Translations under genes and position numbers: made by a program
Source: Sclerodactyla briareus
Taxonomy: Eukaryota; Echinodermata; Holothuroidea; Dendrochirotida; Sclerodactylidae
Assembly (NCBI GenBank): GCA_026419785.1
Contig: JAODTK010005616.1
Span: 124,001-188,000 of the forward strand
DNA length: 64,000 nucleotides
Reading direction: 5' to 3'
Part shown: positions 34,360-44,849 of the stretch, in pieces
Numbering within the stretch: the first letter of the stretch is position 1
Layout: each line of letters starts with the position of its first letter
Notes under the pieces: model-generated
What the model was told of the DNA's origin: nothing
The model's input: only the letters and a program-made list of their open reading frames with translations
Database searches by the model: none

Positions 34360-35985
34360 AAACCCTATTTTCTTTCTGCATATTTCCTGTCACAAATTTT
34401 CCTCCATAATTTTTTCACCCAAAAATCCACCGAAATTTTGTTGAAAAAACAAAAATGAGCAAGCATTTGCTAATTCTACAAGTAAAAACATAAAACAATA
34501 CAATTCTTTGGCGATTCTCACATAGTAATAATTTGTTTTGGTCTCCGATCCCCATCACATGACAAGTGATTTCTCCTATGGCTGTACCAATACCACCCAT
34601 GTGCCCCACCTGGTGGAATGCCCAATGGGAGAGCGATTTTGTGGAGCACACTCCGACACTTTCGGGGTTTGGCCGCCAGTCATATTTACATGAATGACCT
34701 TGCCTTCAACATTTGTATATGATCTTAGTTCCAACTGTTGTGAAAATGGTCATTTTATAGAAGGTAAGCGTTTTGCGTGCACTCTCTCTGGGCATATGAC
34801 AGTATAAAAGATGAAATTCCCTGAGATATATAATCGGGAGAATGGTATCGGAAAAAAAAATATACAGTGACCGATGGGCGTCGACCCTTCAGAAAAGTGG
34901 GGGGGGGGGAACATCAAATGCAAATTACCATCTCCTTGTGCCACCATTGGTTGGCGCGAAGCGCACGGCAAGAAAAATTTTAGAGCTTTTCATACCCCTC
35001 GAGGCCAGGAACGACACTTGCCAGAGAGACTCGATAGCCCCCATCTACCTGTGTGATTTGAATAAAGGACGACCATAGTAGTCCGTTGTGATGACTAAGA
35101 TGATTTACCACCCGCATTCCACCCATTGTATTTGCCTTTCTCCTTTCCAAATTTTTCCACGATTTCCCCCTAATTAGTCATCTTCACTCAGCACAAATTG
35201 GGGGAGGGGGGGGCATTCTGGCTCCCCTCAGGTTCTGAAATTTATTTGAGAACAACATTATTCGAAGCATGATATTCACAAAAACAACGCCGGGTAAAAA
35301 ACGCCATTGAAATTTATGAATGCCACTTTTGGCCACTTCGATTTAAATACGAGCAACTCGGTTTGAAACTTGGGTAATCCTTCGACGTCGGCCTACGGTG
35401 GGGTCAAGATCTTCATCTGGGGTCTGCACCTGGAAACTTAGTGGCCTTGGGACACTTTCCAACGCAATTATTAATCGGTTAGACAATAATTGCATCAGTT
35501 TAGACGATCATCATCCGATACGATTATTACTGTGACCACCGCACACCCCCTATTATAAAATGACCAGGTGGCAGCACGGTAACACACAAACAACGTTCAC
35601 CGGTTCAGTAAATTGGGGCAGAACACTTACCCAGACTAAAAGTTAGTGGATTTCAATTGCAGTTAATATGCACAACTTATATCAGTACTAATGCGCGCAA
35701 AAATTCTGCACCAAATCCTTAACCATTTTTACTTCGCCCCAATTTCTTCCATTATTTCACTTTCTTTCTCCGATTTGGGAATTTTCCGTTTCGTGTTTTT
35801 CACTTCTCAAGTTATCCTGCAGGGGACCCCCGACCCAGTCTCGTATATTATGACTGTTTTGCTTAAGTTGGTTCTGTACTCATCCGTGATATACTTAATC
35901 ATCTTACTATATTGGGCATACATTTACAATATCACCTAAGTTAGGGTTGAAAAAATGAATGAAAAATAATGTTTGTGCCAAGTTA
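34360..35985. other. Intergenic, nothing recognised
   Basis: Contains a G-rich patch with 'ggttggcgcgaagcgcacgg' (34,955-34,970), of the kind seen in other non-autonomous elements here, but no paired ends. An 82-codon hydrophobic frame at 35,691-35,939 could encode membrane helices but has no supporting context. Confidence 0.4.
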
Positions 35986-35989
35986 GCAA

Positions 35990-36270
35990 TATAACGGTGT
36001 ATCTGCTAGGATCGACTATTTCCAATCCAGGCGCAGTCCTTTTTGGTTGTGACCCCCAACTTTTTTGAAGTCCTCTGTACTATGTTTTTCACTCTTGACA
36101 AACCTGGACTCTCAACTTTCTGCCAGGAAGATTACCCCCTTGATCTATTACGCCAAGCCAATGTGATGCCATTGCCAGCTGTTTGAGCACCTCAGTGAAC
36201 AATTTGGGTCTCATGCATTCGAGGCGACTGCAGAATAATGAATTCGAAAGGAGAAAAAAGTGCTGATGGG
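35990..36270 (-). mobile_element. Possible LINE RT C-terminal fragment
   Basis: On the minus strand the words LSRVKNIVQRTSKKVG and then SILAD resemble the 'L.KIVK.ASKIIG ... SILADPSHPL' segment near the C-terminus of some LINE RTs. Preceding words (LKQLAMASHWLG) do not clearly match. Weak, and shown only because the order is right. Confidence 0.3.
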
Positions 36271-38168
36271 CTGGCCTAGGCGTACGGGACCCTTCTGATT
36301 TTTTGCAAAACATGATTTTCCTAAACGACAGAAAAGCTGCCCGAGCGAAGCACGGGAAATTGCATGTTTTTCGGAAGTTTTATTAAAAAATCCAGGCCAG
36401 TCAGCAGACATTTTGGGCCATTTCCTTCACCTTTGCTTTTTCTATCCAGATTTTCCCCGAATTATTGTCAAATTTGTGAAATGTGATTTCTGTTGCAGAA
36501 AGAAGAAAACTTAGAATCCGTCACTGAGTCTAGCTATATGTTTCACTCTGTCGGCAGCAGTGACGTAGACATTTCTGACTAGACGATGGGCTAACATTTA
36601 TTGGCCCTGTAGAGGGGTCTCAGGCAGTCAGGGTTCCCTCCCCTTTGAAAAGTGTTGGCTTTAGGTGCAATTCCATGCTCTAAATGGATTTTTTTTTTTG
36701 TGCGAAAATGTGCTGTCCACCAGATCAGTAAGTTCGCTTGGTTTGGGGTCCAGGTGAAAAAGGCCTGGAAGTCAGACAGGTTAGCCCATTCTATAGAACC
36801 CAGCTTTTTTTTTTGCTTTGTCCTCGTTAGGCTCGACCCGTTCACTTTTCACGGAGATTTTTGGCTGGAATATCACAAAGTTGTTCGAATTTTGTTGCAA
36901 TCAGAAGGTAAACACACAGAAGTCGAAAGGTGCGATTTCGCGGTTTTCCTGTTAGTAGTCTATGATTTAAAAAAAATGTTCTCATTTTTGCTAGAATATT
37001 ATCCATTCCTTGTCCTGTTCGTTTACATAACATATTCATTCCATATATAGCGCATTACCATGTAAGGAATATTCGACGCGCTCCACAATTTTGTTTTGCT
37101 GTCTCGTTTCGGATTAAAAAACATGGTCCCGGACGTTTTCGTGGAAATTGAGTGCACGATAAATTGTTTCCAATTGGAGTGCATCGTCTTAGCGCGATGC
37201 CTTCAGCTGGCTAAATGCGATGTCTGGAGCATTCCGTAAGATATAGTCCAGGTTTCTGGTGGAAAACTTGCATAAAAGCGTCATACGACCAAATTTGCCT
37301 CAAATGCTCGCTCATGACCTATAGAAGCAACATTACGGTCGTCTGCGCGCGCAGCGCGCGGAATTTCGGACAATCAGGTTTCGGAATCAAGGCCACTGAT
37401 GTCTTTGTGGGCTGGCTTTTCAATATTTTTTCAACCCACACAGCCACTTAACGGAAACTCTGTAACAGACATGTACTTTCGTCTTCATCGCGGGAACAAA
37501 AGGGGGGGGGGGACATTTTGAATATATGTCCCCCCCCCTCTCGAAAATGGGAGGGGGTAAAATGGCTGTCCCGGGAGCGGTGGGAATGGTTACACCTCTG
37601 CCTCATAGATCTTATCAATATATTAGGAAAGGTTGAGAAGATATAAATTCACCAGTGCTCTACATGATTACAGTCCATACGGCCCTTTGTTCCTCGTTAC
37701 CTCCCTTGGATCCTTGAACTTGTAGAAATCGAATCAACTGGAACTAATCTTACCGGGCATAGTGATCCCCCATTTTATCCTCTTCAAACCTATTCAGATG
37801 GAGAGGAAGCTCCTCCAGAGATGACAAGGACTCGTCTTCCTCCACCCGTCTCCCATTGGTTCATCACAGTTTGTTTCTCTGCCATCTTGAACCTGGTCAC
37901 GAACCTCCAAGTAGGCGACTGTGAACAATCAGAGAAATGCTTCATTTTTTTATTAATTATTTAATTTAGTTTTTTGAATTATATCATATTTGGGCAATGA
38001 TGGAACTACGCCTACTTCACTTCAGCTTTTCAATTTAGCTACACTAAGACCCCCCTCCCTCTCTCCCCTCTCCTCCCCCTACTAACATCTTATTTTTACA
38101 TGTCCAGGCTTTTGGCACTGTCTGCTTTTTACCCTACTTTTGTTTTTTCAAAACAATGCCATCGGGAC
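36271..38168. other. Non-coding, G/C-rich patch near 37.5 kb
   Basis: Holds a hairpin-like gcgcgcgcagcgcgcgg (37,345-37,361) and an inverted G/C patch (37,502-37,550, G run, ...ggacattttgaatatatgtcc, C run) that looks like a MITE end or hairpin. The 132-codon plus-strand frame at 36,652-37,050 is also open on the opposite strand and has no known motif. Confidence 0.45.
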
Positions 38169-39376
38169 TAGGGTTTGGCGCGGTATAACCGGTATCGTTA
38201 TTATTACTGGTACTCGCAGCACTGGTACCCGCAGTACCGAAGGGTCAAAGGCACAGTTACTATTAACGGTACGGCGGAATTAACCGGTAATTGGCTACCA
38301 ATGCGGTATAGTTGAAATTATCCGAATCCAGTGCTGTCAATATACTTGATTTTTTGCCCTCCATGCCGCCGCGTACGTCGCAACTTTAGCTGCAACCTGT
38401 TAAAATGATAAAACTGCCCCACGTGTGTGTTGTGCTAGCTTTGTATCTGCATTATTTGCGGAATATCCCAGCCGATGGGGGCATCGCAGCTTCACCGTAA
38501 CGTAACATTCAAAGCTGTATTTTATGCTAGCTCACTCGCGCAATGCTGTGCACTTCTTTTGAACATAGCCCTGCTTGGAACACGTGGTCATCACCAACTT
38601 ACTTTGCTTGAGCATCCAATTGCTCCAATTCCCCACGCGCGCTACACAACGATACCACCAAGTCCATGGACCGACGGCAATGATCGCTCCACACACCTTA
38701 ACTCAATAGGATTTTTCCCCTTTTCACCATTGACTACGTGGTTAAGGAGTGGATTTATTTACGGTCGTCGATCACGATACTCTGCAATTAATTTGCGTGG
38801 CCTACAGTCTATGAATGAACGAACGTGATTATTAGACAATTGGAGATGAAACCATCATACATAAAGGTTTAGCATGGATGTGGGTGGTTTTTTTTTACGA
38901 CTATTTAGATCGTGTGCCTTGCTGCGTTTCCTGCCTTGCTGAATCATCACAATTACGTTTGGGCTTACTCAGCCTGGTAATTGCTCTACGAGTAGCGATC
39001 TTTTTTTCAGCGAGCCTGAGCTTAAGGATGTAATATGGAAGAATACGATTGTACATATTTCTGCCTGCGTACTAGTACTACCAGCCCAACAGTGGTCACA
39101 TGCTGTGCTGTTTGCCATACTTACGTTTGTCATGATTCTTTTCAGACACTAAACGAAACATATGAACATCAATTTGATACACTAAATAATCTTTCTGAGG
39201 GCAATCTTTTACATTAAAAATAAAGGATACTGTATGCCCCATACAGTGTGCGCAAGTATGCAGTCGTAAACGAACTCTGACAGTATTTTGGCACATGAAT
39301 ACCGGTACCAGCCTAATACAGGTGGGCCAGGGCATCGGTAGTACCGGTCCAAAAAATATAGGTACCGCGCAACCCT
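38169..39376. mobile_element. Non-autonomous hAT-like element, copy 1 (complete)
   Basis: The left end reads tagggtttggcgcggtataa and the right end is the complement of tagggttgcgcggtacctat, giving inverted ends of about 20 bp. The 1.2-kb interior is non-coding and rich in GGTACC/GGTATC words near both ends. About 800 bp from the left end onwards match a second copy at 49,215-49,990. TAGGGTTG...GGTA ends with internal CCGGTA repeats are common in hAT-type MITEs. The 8-mers flanking the ends match at only 4 of 8, so no target duplication is claimed. Confidence 0.75.
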
Positions 39377-40219
39377 ACTCTGGCCATATCGGTACAGCTA
39401 ATCATGGTTTTCTGATTTCACAATTTTTGTATGGCATAATTAATACCCACTACCCTATCCTGACACCCAACCTTCAATTGTCCAGTCAAAGTTCACAAGA
39501 TTCAGCCATATGAATGGTTGGAAATCACACGTCCTTTATAACGTCACAGCGTTATGCACTAAATATGCCTCATATTTTCCTACTCGTGGGGAATGAGATA
39601 TTCCTTTCTAATGAAACCGGATGCGGAGGCCACTGGTAGTCGCAGAATGCAAGCACTCTGCTTGTTCAATAGTTAGAAGACTGTATTACTTTAAAGGCAC
39701 TGTACGTGCAAGAAAGTTCCCACACAGGTTTACGGGGCATAGATTGCCGATTCAGTGATCTCACAATCTCATGGGCGGCGATCCGTGAGGGTGTGGGGGG
39801 GGGAGGGACTGTCCCCCCCCCCAATATTTTTCGTGGGGGGACATAATTTCAAATGTCCCCCAATATTTGGCGGACTGGTGAAAAAAATTGTATAATCAGA
39901 GCATAAGTACAGTACGGCCATAACAATAAAGTCTAACTTATATTGCTTATTAGATTGTTGACCTGTGTTTTTTTTTTTTTTTTTTCCCTGGGGGTTAAGA
40001 AGGCCGAAGAAAAAAGTCTCGCTGCGCGCTCTGTATCCTGTCCTTTTCCTCTAACGTATAATACATAGCCCATGTACATAACTTCCAGTCTACTTCTGAT
40101 CCTTGTTGTTCAGACTGGCTTTTAATCATAGATGAAAGGCAGATGTAACGAAACCCAGGGCCTGGTGGATCGTGCCACATCAGTATGGAAAGTTTACGTG
40201 ATTTGATTGATTTTTGATT
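39377..40219. other. Non-coding, one MITE-like end
   Basis: At 39,774-39,870 a 'gggcggcgatccgtgagggt'-type segment with G and C runs and 'ccccccaatattttt' resembles 52,436-52,530 (ggggcggcgatcatggaggg ... ccccccccaatatttcgg). This is a shared transposon end without a visible partner. Confidence 0.45.
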
Positions 40220-40712
40220 TGATTGGATTGCACGGGTTCATGGAAGCCCATTTGACTCATTGTGGAACCCTAACCGAATTTTGATCGTGGATGAGCACCG
40301 CGACAACCCGCCTTCTCTTCTCGACAAGTGCTTATATGATATCGAGGCAGGAGTGACCACCATCCCTGCTCCCGGGACGCAATTTTACGTCCCTCCGACG
40401 GACGATCATGACCTCGCAGGACCCTGACCACTTTCCTCAGAACCTTGAGGAGGCGGAGATTTTTCGACGCGACTGCTCAGTCAGCGACCGCCGTACTATT
40501 TGCAAGTGCACCAGAACAAACCCCCGTAATTACCAAGCCCACTGCTCCACAGCAGGACCAGGAACCAAGACCAGGAACACGCCATTCGAACTGCAAATAC
40601 ATGCCACTTCTGGAAAAACGCCGTGTTTTTTATTTCTGCTCGGCTGGAATTCGAACCCGGGACCTTGTTGCATGCAAAGCGACCTGATACCGCTCTACCA
40701 TCTCCCGCCCGC
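40220..40712 (-). mobile_element. tRNA-Ala-like SINE
   Basis: On the minus strand the head has an A box tggtagagcgg (complement of 40,690-40,700), an anticodon-loop-like ctttgcatgcaac, and a B box gggttcgaattcc (complement of 40,647-40,659). The layout is close to a tRNA-Ala(UGC). The acceptor stem does not pair and the sequence continues into a body of about 430 bp with a hairpin (gggacgcaattttacgtccc, 40,374-40,393). It is therefore a SINE and not a working tRNA. Protein-like frames on the plus strand over this region (for example GIRTRDLVACKAT) are translated SINE. Confidence 0.75.
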
Positions 40713-41039
40713 TTGACGTATGGCACATACAGGCGCGAAGCGGGAGAACGTGGTTGAGACGGAGAAATTGGGACGAACAATTTGAACGCAAACAAATCTG
40801 GAAAAAACGACCAAATTTACTGCTGACTGGCTAAATTCCTTTTCTTCCAATGGCCCGAAATTAACACATTCTCTTCTCCATGACGTGGATTTCAAGCAAC
40901 TTTCAATCTGCGGGCCGCAGCCTCCTACCCAATTGGAAGGTCCTCGATGGAATCTCTAAAATGGGCTATGGTAGGAATGGAGACCACGATTGAAGAAATG
41001 TACGGATCAACATCGATCGCTTTGGAATTATTGTCAATT
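40713..41039. other. Intergenic, nothing recognised
   Basis: No repeat ends or coding motifs. Short open frames only. Confidence 0.4.
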
Positions 41040-41240
41040 TCAGAGATTGCTTACTGCCATAATTCACGGGAAGTGCCGCTCCTGCAATCTGGTGGGGGCT
41101 GGAGGGGGGGGGGGGGGTCTGTAGACTATTTCTTGTATGCTACACGTCAACTGCTGGTGGCGCGAACTGTAGTGGATAAGCATAAAAATCTTAACTTTGA
41201 GAGCGGTTCTCGGATGTACATTTCAGAAATGTATTGTAAG
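41040..41240. repeat. Dispersed repeat, copy 2 of 3
   Basis: Shares 'gattgcttactgccata', 'cctgcaatct', 'ggggtctgt', 'ttcttgta', 'acgtcaac' and 'ggtggcgc' in order with 54,145-54,270. A G14-15 run near 41,103-41,117 replaces a shorter run in the other copy. Confidence 0.6.
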
Positions 41241-41329
41241 TTTTAGGGGTGTTGCTATACTTCCATAATACATGGAAGTACCGTTTCCAGCAAACTGGAG
41301 ATTCGTATAGCTCAAAATTTTCTTGTACC

Positions 41330-41650
41330 TACGCCTCCCCCAATGAAAATGATGTCGATCCCTGGAATCCAATGAAGAGTTTGGGTGTAATTATTCAGAG
41401 GACCCTGGGCGTGCCCAAGTTCCTCAGGGGCCCGGGCCAATGAGGCGCAAATAAAGCTTTTGGGAATCATCATAAGGAAATAACTAACAAGTCCAAAACA
41501 AACTCGTGCGTCTGTACAAATCATCAATGAGACCGCATCTATAGTACTATATTCAGGCATGGAGAGTTGGAGACCCCTCCGTGCAGAAAGATATTACCAA
41601 TATGAGAGGTACATTTTGGAAGATCCCAGGGTGACCGATGGAGCTATGGT
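41330..41650 (+). mobile_element. LINE A, RT fragment (5' part)
   Basis: SLGVIIQRTL (41,378-41,407), 'NKAFG ... KEITNKSKT' (41,450-41,500) and a SVRPHLEYC-like segment (seen as RPHL around 41,530 and SWRP near 41,565) follow the C-terminal order of an RT whose usual form is 'LGVIIQ.D...KQC....A.ANK.LG.IKRT...KSK......LYKSLVRPHLEY..QAW.P'. The continuation (LMRTG, RKCFF, QPWN) is found at 43.1-43.5 kb, beyond an intervening second LINE. Frame broken. Confidence 0.72.
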
Positions 41651-41699
41651 ACTGGAATGTGAGTCGGGAAGAACAGCAAGAGGTGTGTGCTATTAAGGG

Positions 41700-43062
41700 T
41701 TTTTTTTAAGCTTCTTCTTGCTGAGAGGGTGTAGTCATTGATGCATCAATTGCCTATCAGAGGAAACGTGGTGTTGATGATGCTGTACTTGTTACCTTCA
41801 TAAGATTTTTGCCAGCATCTTGACAACTATACTTTTGTTAGGTCCGTTTTCGTTAATTTCTCTAGTGCGTTCCACACCATCAGGCCTTACATCTTAGTAC
41901 ATAAGTTGTTGAACATGCGAGTGACTGCTATTGATTAAATGGATCCCACTACCTTTGTGACCGACCCCAGGTTGTCAGAATAGGATGTACAAATCCGCCG
42001 AATGACTCTCATACTGGGGCCCTCAAGGTGTGTGTTATCCCAGTCCTATTCTGCTATATACACGAAAATGATTGCGAACCTCAAACAATCAATGTTCACA
42101 TGACACATATAGCTGACGCCACTGTACTTACTGGTTTCCCTCCATTGGTGAGATAGTACTGTTTTTTATGATGCAGTGCAACATTTTACTAATTGGTGCA
42201 AAGCCAACGGGCTAACTCTAAACATTGGAAAGACTAAAGAGTGGTTTTTGACTTCCACAGAGGTAATCACGCTCACACCCTATCCAATTCATGGGGAAGT
42301 TGTTGATAGGGTGAAAATTACAAGTAGCTTGGACATATACGACAACAAAACAACTGGAATTGCAATCTAAGGAAGTGAAATGAAAGACTCCCAACGCCTG
42401 TACTTCTCAGGAAATTGCAGGAATGTAAAACTGGACGATCTAATGCAGCTTTTTACCATCCGTTATCAAAGTGTTCTTACCTTTTACCTCCATTTGCTTT
42501 TTTGGCAGCATGTCACCCGAACATAAGTTGGATCTGTATCGTGTATCAAGTCAGCTGACGGTGTAGCGGCCTACCTCTGCCACTCTCATGATTGTATGAG
42601 CCAAAATCTAGCAAAGAAGCTCACCAAACTTATGAGTGATCCCCACACGCTTTTCGTGCCCTTCTAAATTTACAACAGTCAGGCATCCGACTCCGGTCCC
42701 CGTCACCAAATACATCCAGATTCCGCCGAACCTTTCTCCCGTATTCCATACATCACTTCAACACCACTGCCACACGCTAGCCAATTTTTTCGGTATATTT
42801 GCTTTATATGTCTTCGTACGTTTTCAGTGTTCTTATATTGTTCCATATTCTTTACTGTATGTTTTTCTACATATGTTGTACTGTCGGCGGAAAGCAATTT
42901 TCCGTTTTCTTTGAAATGGACACTAAGTTTAACTATCTATCTATCTATATAGTACGGGAGGACATCAATAATGATCAGGTGTAATATCTGTACAGCGTTG
43001 ATTCATTCCTTGACGTGGTGAAAAGCGCTATATAGAAGTATCAGATATTATTATTATTATTA
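41700..43062 (+). mobile_element. LINE B, RT and 3' tail, inserted in LINE A
   Basis: The RT blocks appear in order: 'DDAVLVT' (41,780), 'FVDFSSAF'-like, 'VVRIGCTKSAE', 'GAPQGCVISPVLF'-like (42,020-42,055, broken), IADATVLTG (where FADDTVLTG is expected, about 42,110), HFTNWCKANGLTLNIGKTKE (clean, 42,179-42,238), 'VDRVK', then a degenerate C-terminus with 'LAKKLTKLMSDPHTLF'. The tail 'gtgaaaagcgctatatagaa' ends in TTATTATTATTATTA at 43,048-43,062. It is CR1/Rex/L2-like. The FADD box is damaged (IADA), so this copy is dead. The tail matches the fragment at 20.93-20.99 kb. Confidence 0.82.
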
Positions 43063-43084
43063 CCGCGCAGAGCATTGGAATGAT

Positions 43085-43560
43085 TTTTTTTTTTTTTTCT
43101 GGATTTAGCCTCGCATATGAAGAACGGTTGATGAGAACAGGTTATAACACAGGCAAGGAGATGTGAAGGGCTGATCTCATTGACGTTGGCAAAGTAATAA
43201 GGGACTGGATGAATTCCCTCATGGTGATGTGAGTTAAGTGGAGAGGTAAGGGATCACACAGCTATGGTTCAGAAAGAGGACACAGCTTAAAATTGTACAA
43301 GGAACACTCAAACTGTGGCATCAGGAAATGTTTCTTCGTTCAAGTTATACAACCATGGAACGTCTTCCTGAGAGGTAGTTTCTTGCAGAACCTTGTTGGC
43401 ATTCAAAAAAGCATTGATCCCATCATGAAACAGCAGGATGGCTTTAATATAGCCCAGAGACTGGCTTCCTCCCCAATACCCATTGGCTGCCCACTCGCTG
43501 CTGAGGCTGAGCTACCGGATGGCTTCGAGTCCCGGTGGATCAAGGAAAGGTAATCCGCAC
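43085..43560 (+). mobile_element. LINE A, RT C-terminus (3' part)
   Basis: EERLMRTGYNTGKEM (43,120-43,165), GHSLKLYKEHSNCGIRKCFF (43,279-43,338), IQPWN (43,350-43,364) and LVGIQKSID correspond to the extreme C-terminus of the LINE seen at 41.33-41.65 kb. The usual form is 'SYEERL..LGL.TLE.RR.RGDLIE...I' then 'R...FF..RV...WN.LP..VV.A.S...FK'. LINE B lies exactly between the two halves. A possible target duplication (tggaatg at 41,653-41,659 and 43,076-43,082) is short and not adjacent to the tail, so it is only suggestive. Confidence 0.75.
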
Positions 43561-44195
43561 GGAACGTCCATCGAAATCACAGGGCACTCACCCAATTTCT
43601 GTTCTTGGAGAAGATGGTGATCAGAGAGGGGAAGGGGGGGGAGGAAGATCGCGAATTTCCACTAATTTCTAAAAAGCTGTCAGCCGCTACAAATGTTATA
43701 GGATCGAGACGGAGAACCTTTCCACGAATTCCGCCCAGGCCAATACTACTAATTTTTTTTTTTTTTTTCTACTAGGTTACTACTACGATAATGGGGTATT
43801 GGATTGCGTGCCCATCTGCCTTCTCCAGTCTCCCACTGCTCTTGGGAATGGATCCAATACATCATTCTCACCCTGTCTTTGATGATTTTTTCTCCCTCTT
43901 TGTGTTTTCCCTAAATTGGTTTTTAGCGAGCATGATGCTTTCCCATAGATTTAGAGAGGAAAGAACAGACGAAGGACTTCGTACATTTCAAACCAACGTC
44001 AGGGTCTATGTATTTGTGCAGTTAGGGCGTATTAAATTTTTATCAATTAGCGTCCAAATTCATGAGTCATATTCACATGTTTTTGTAAAAATGGCAGGGT
44101 TCATGTGTCGGCTTTTGACAGACACTCATGATTCTACAATGAAACAAAATACCCTTGCTGAATTTCCTGTTTTTTCTGCCTTGCCTTCCAACCTC
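43561..44195. other. Intergenic, nothing recognised
   Basis: Includes a T-run near 43,750-43,769. A 135-codon open frame (43,791-44,198) has a hydrophobic N-terminal part but no recognisable family or splice partners. Confidence 0.4.
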
Positions 44196-44199
44196 TAAA

Positions 44200-44485
44200 A
44201 ATGTATTTTTACATAGAGCGACCAATTCATGGATCCTAGATACGCGCTAACGACGCACCGTCCCAATAGCCAATATCACGCACACTGGCCAGACGTCAGT
44301 GGGTGTAAATCTCTGTCCAAACTCACCCTTTTATGTATCAGTTCCTTTCAGTTCACATAACAGCTGAAAGTTTTTCATCAATATTTTGTAACTGTGCATC
44401 AATTTTTGCAACACGCGCAGTACAAAAGTGAGTATCCGGATTAAAAGTCTAGGCTAGCCTTCATTGTGCACAATACGTTAGGCCA
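44200..44485. repeat. Direct repeat 5' of the APE+RT LINE
   Basis: Matches 47,870-48,195 in order: 'aattcatggatcc', 'caatagccaatatcacgcac', 'cagtgggtgtaaatct', 'ttttatgtatcagttccttt', 'cagttcacataac', 'gtgagtatccg', 'ttaaaagtctaggcta' and 'ttaggcca'. Copies differ by substitutions and many small indels. The repeat lies immediately upstream of the untranslated leader of the LINE. Confidence 0.8.
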
Positions 44486-44849
44486 TAGTGTGTACAAGGT
44501 AAATCTCCTACGCTTCTCTCTAATAACCCAAGGTTTATTGCTCTGTCAACGATTTGATACTCAAATATTTTGGATTACCTATTCATACTATTTCCAGGTC
44601 GCGAGCTATTTCATTCGAGCACATTTTTTGAATCCAACTTATCGGTCACATCGACGAACCTATACTATAGCCTACCACGTAGTTTGTATATGCAGGAATG
44701 GATCACTATTATTTATCTGGCAACGGCAACTATTTATTTGCAACGAATTGTCCGACATCTCAAGAACTCGACGAGACATTATTAGAATAACCAGGGGAGC
44801 TTGATCATCTTGTTGGATCGTTCTATCATTATGGAATGCGGAACACCGG

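Noticed and set aside
40640-40712. tRNA-Ala-like sequence on the minus strand
   Set aside because: A and B boxes are good but the acceptor stem does not pair and the sequence continues into a SINE body, so it is not called as a functional tRNA.
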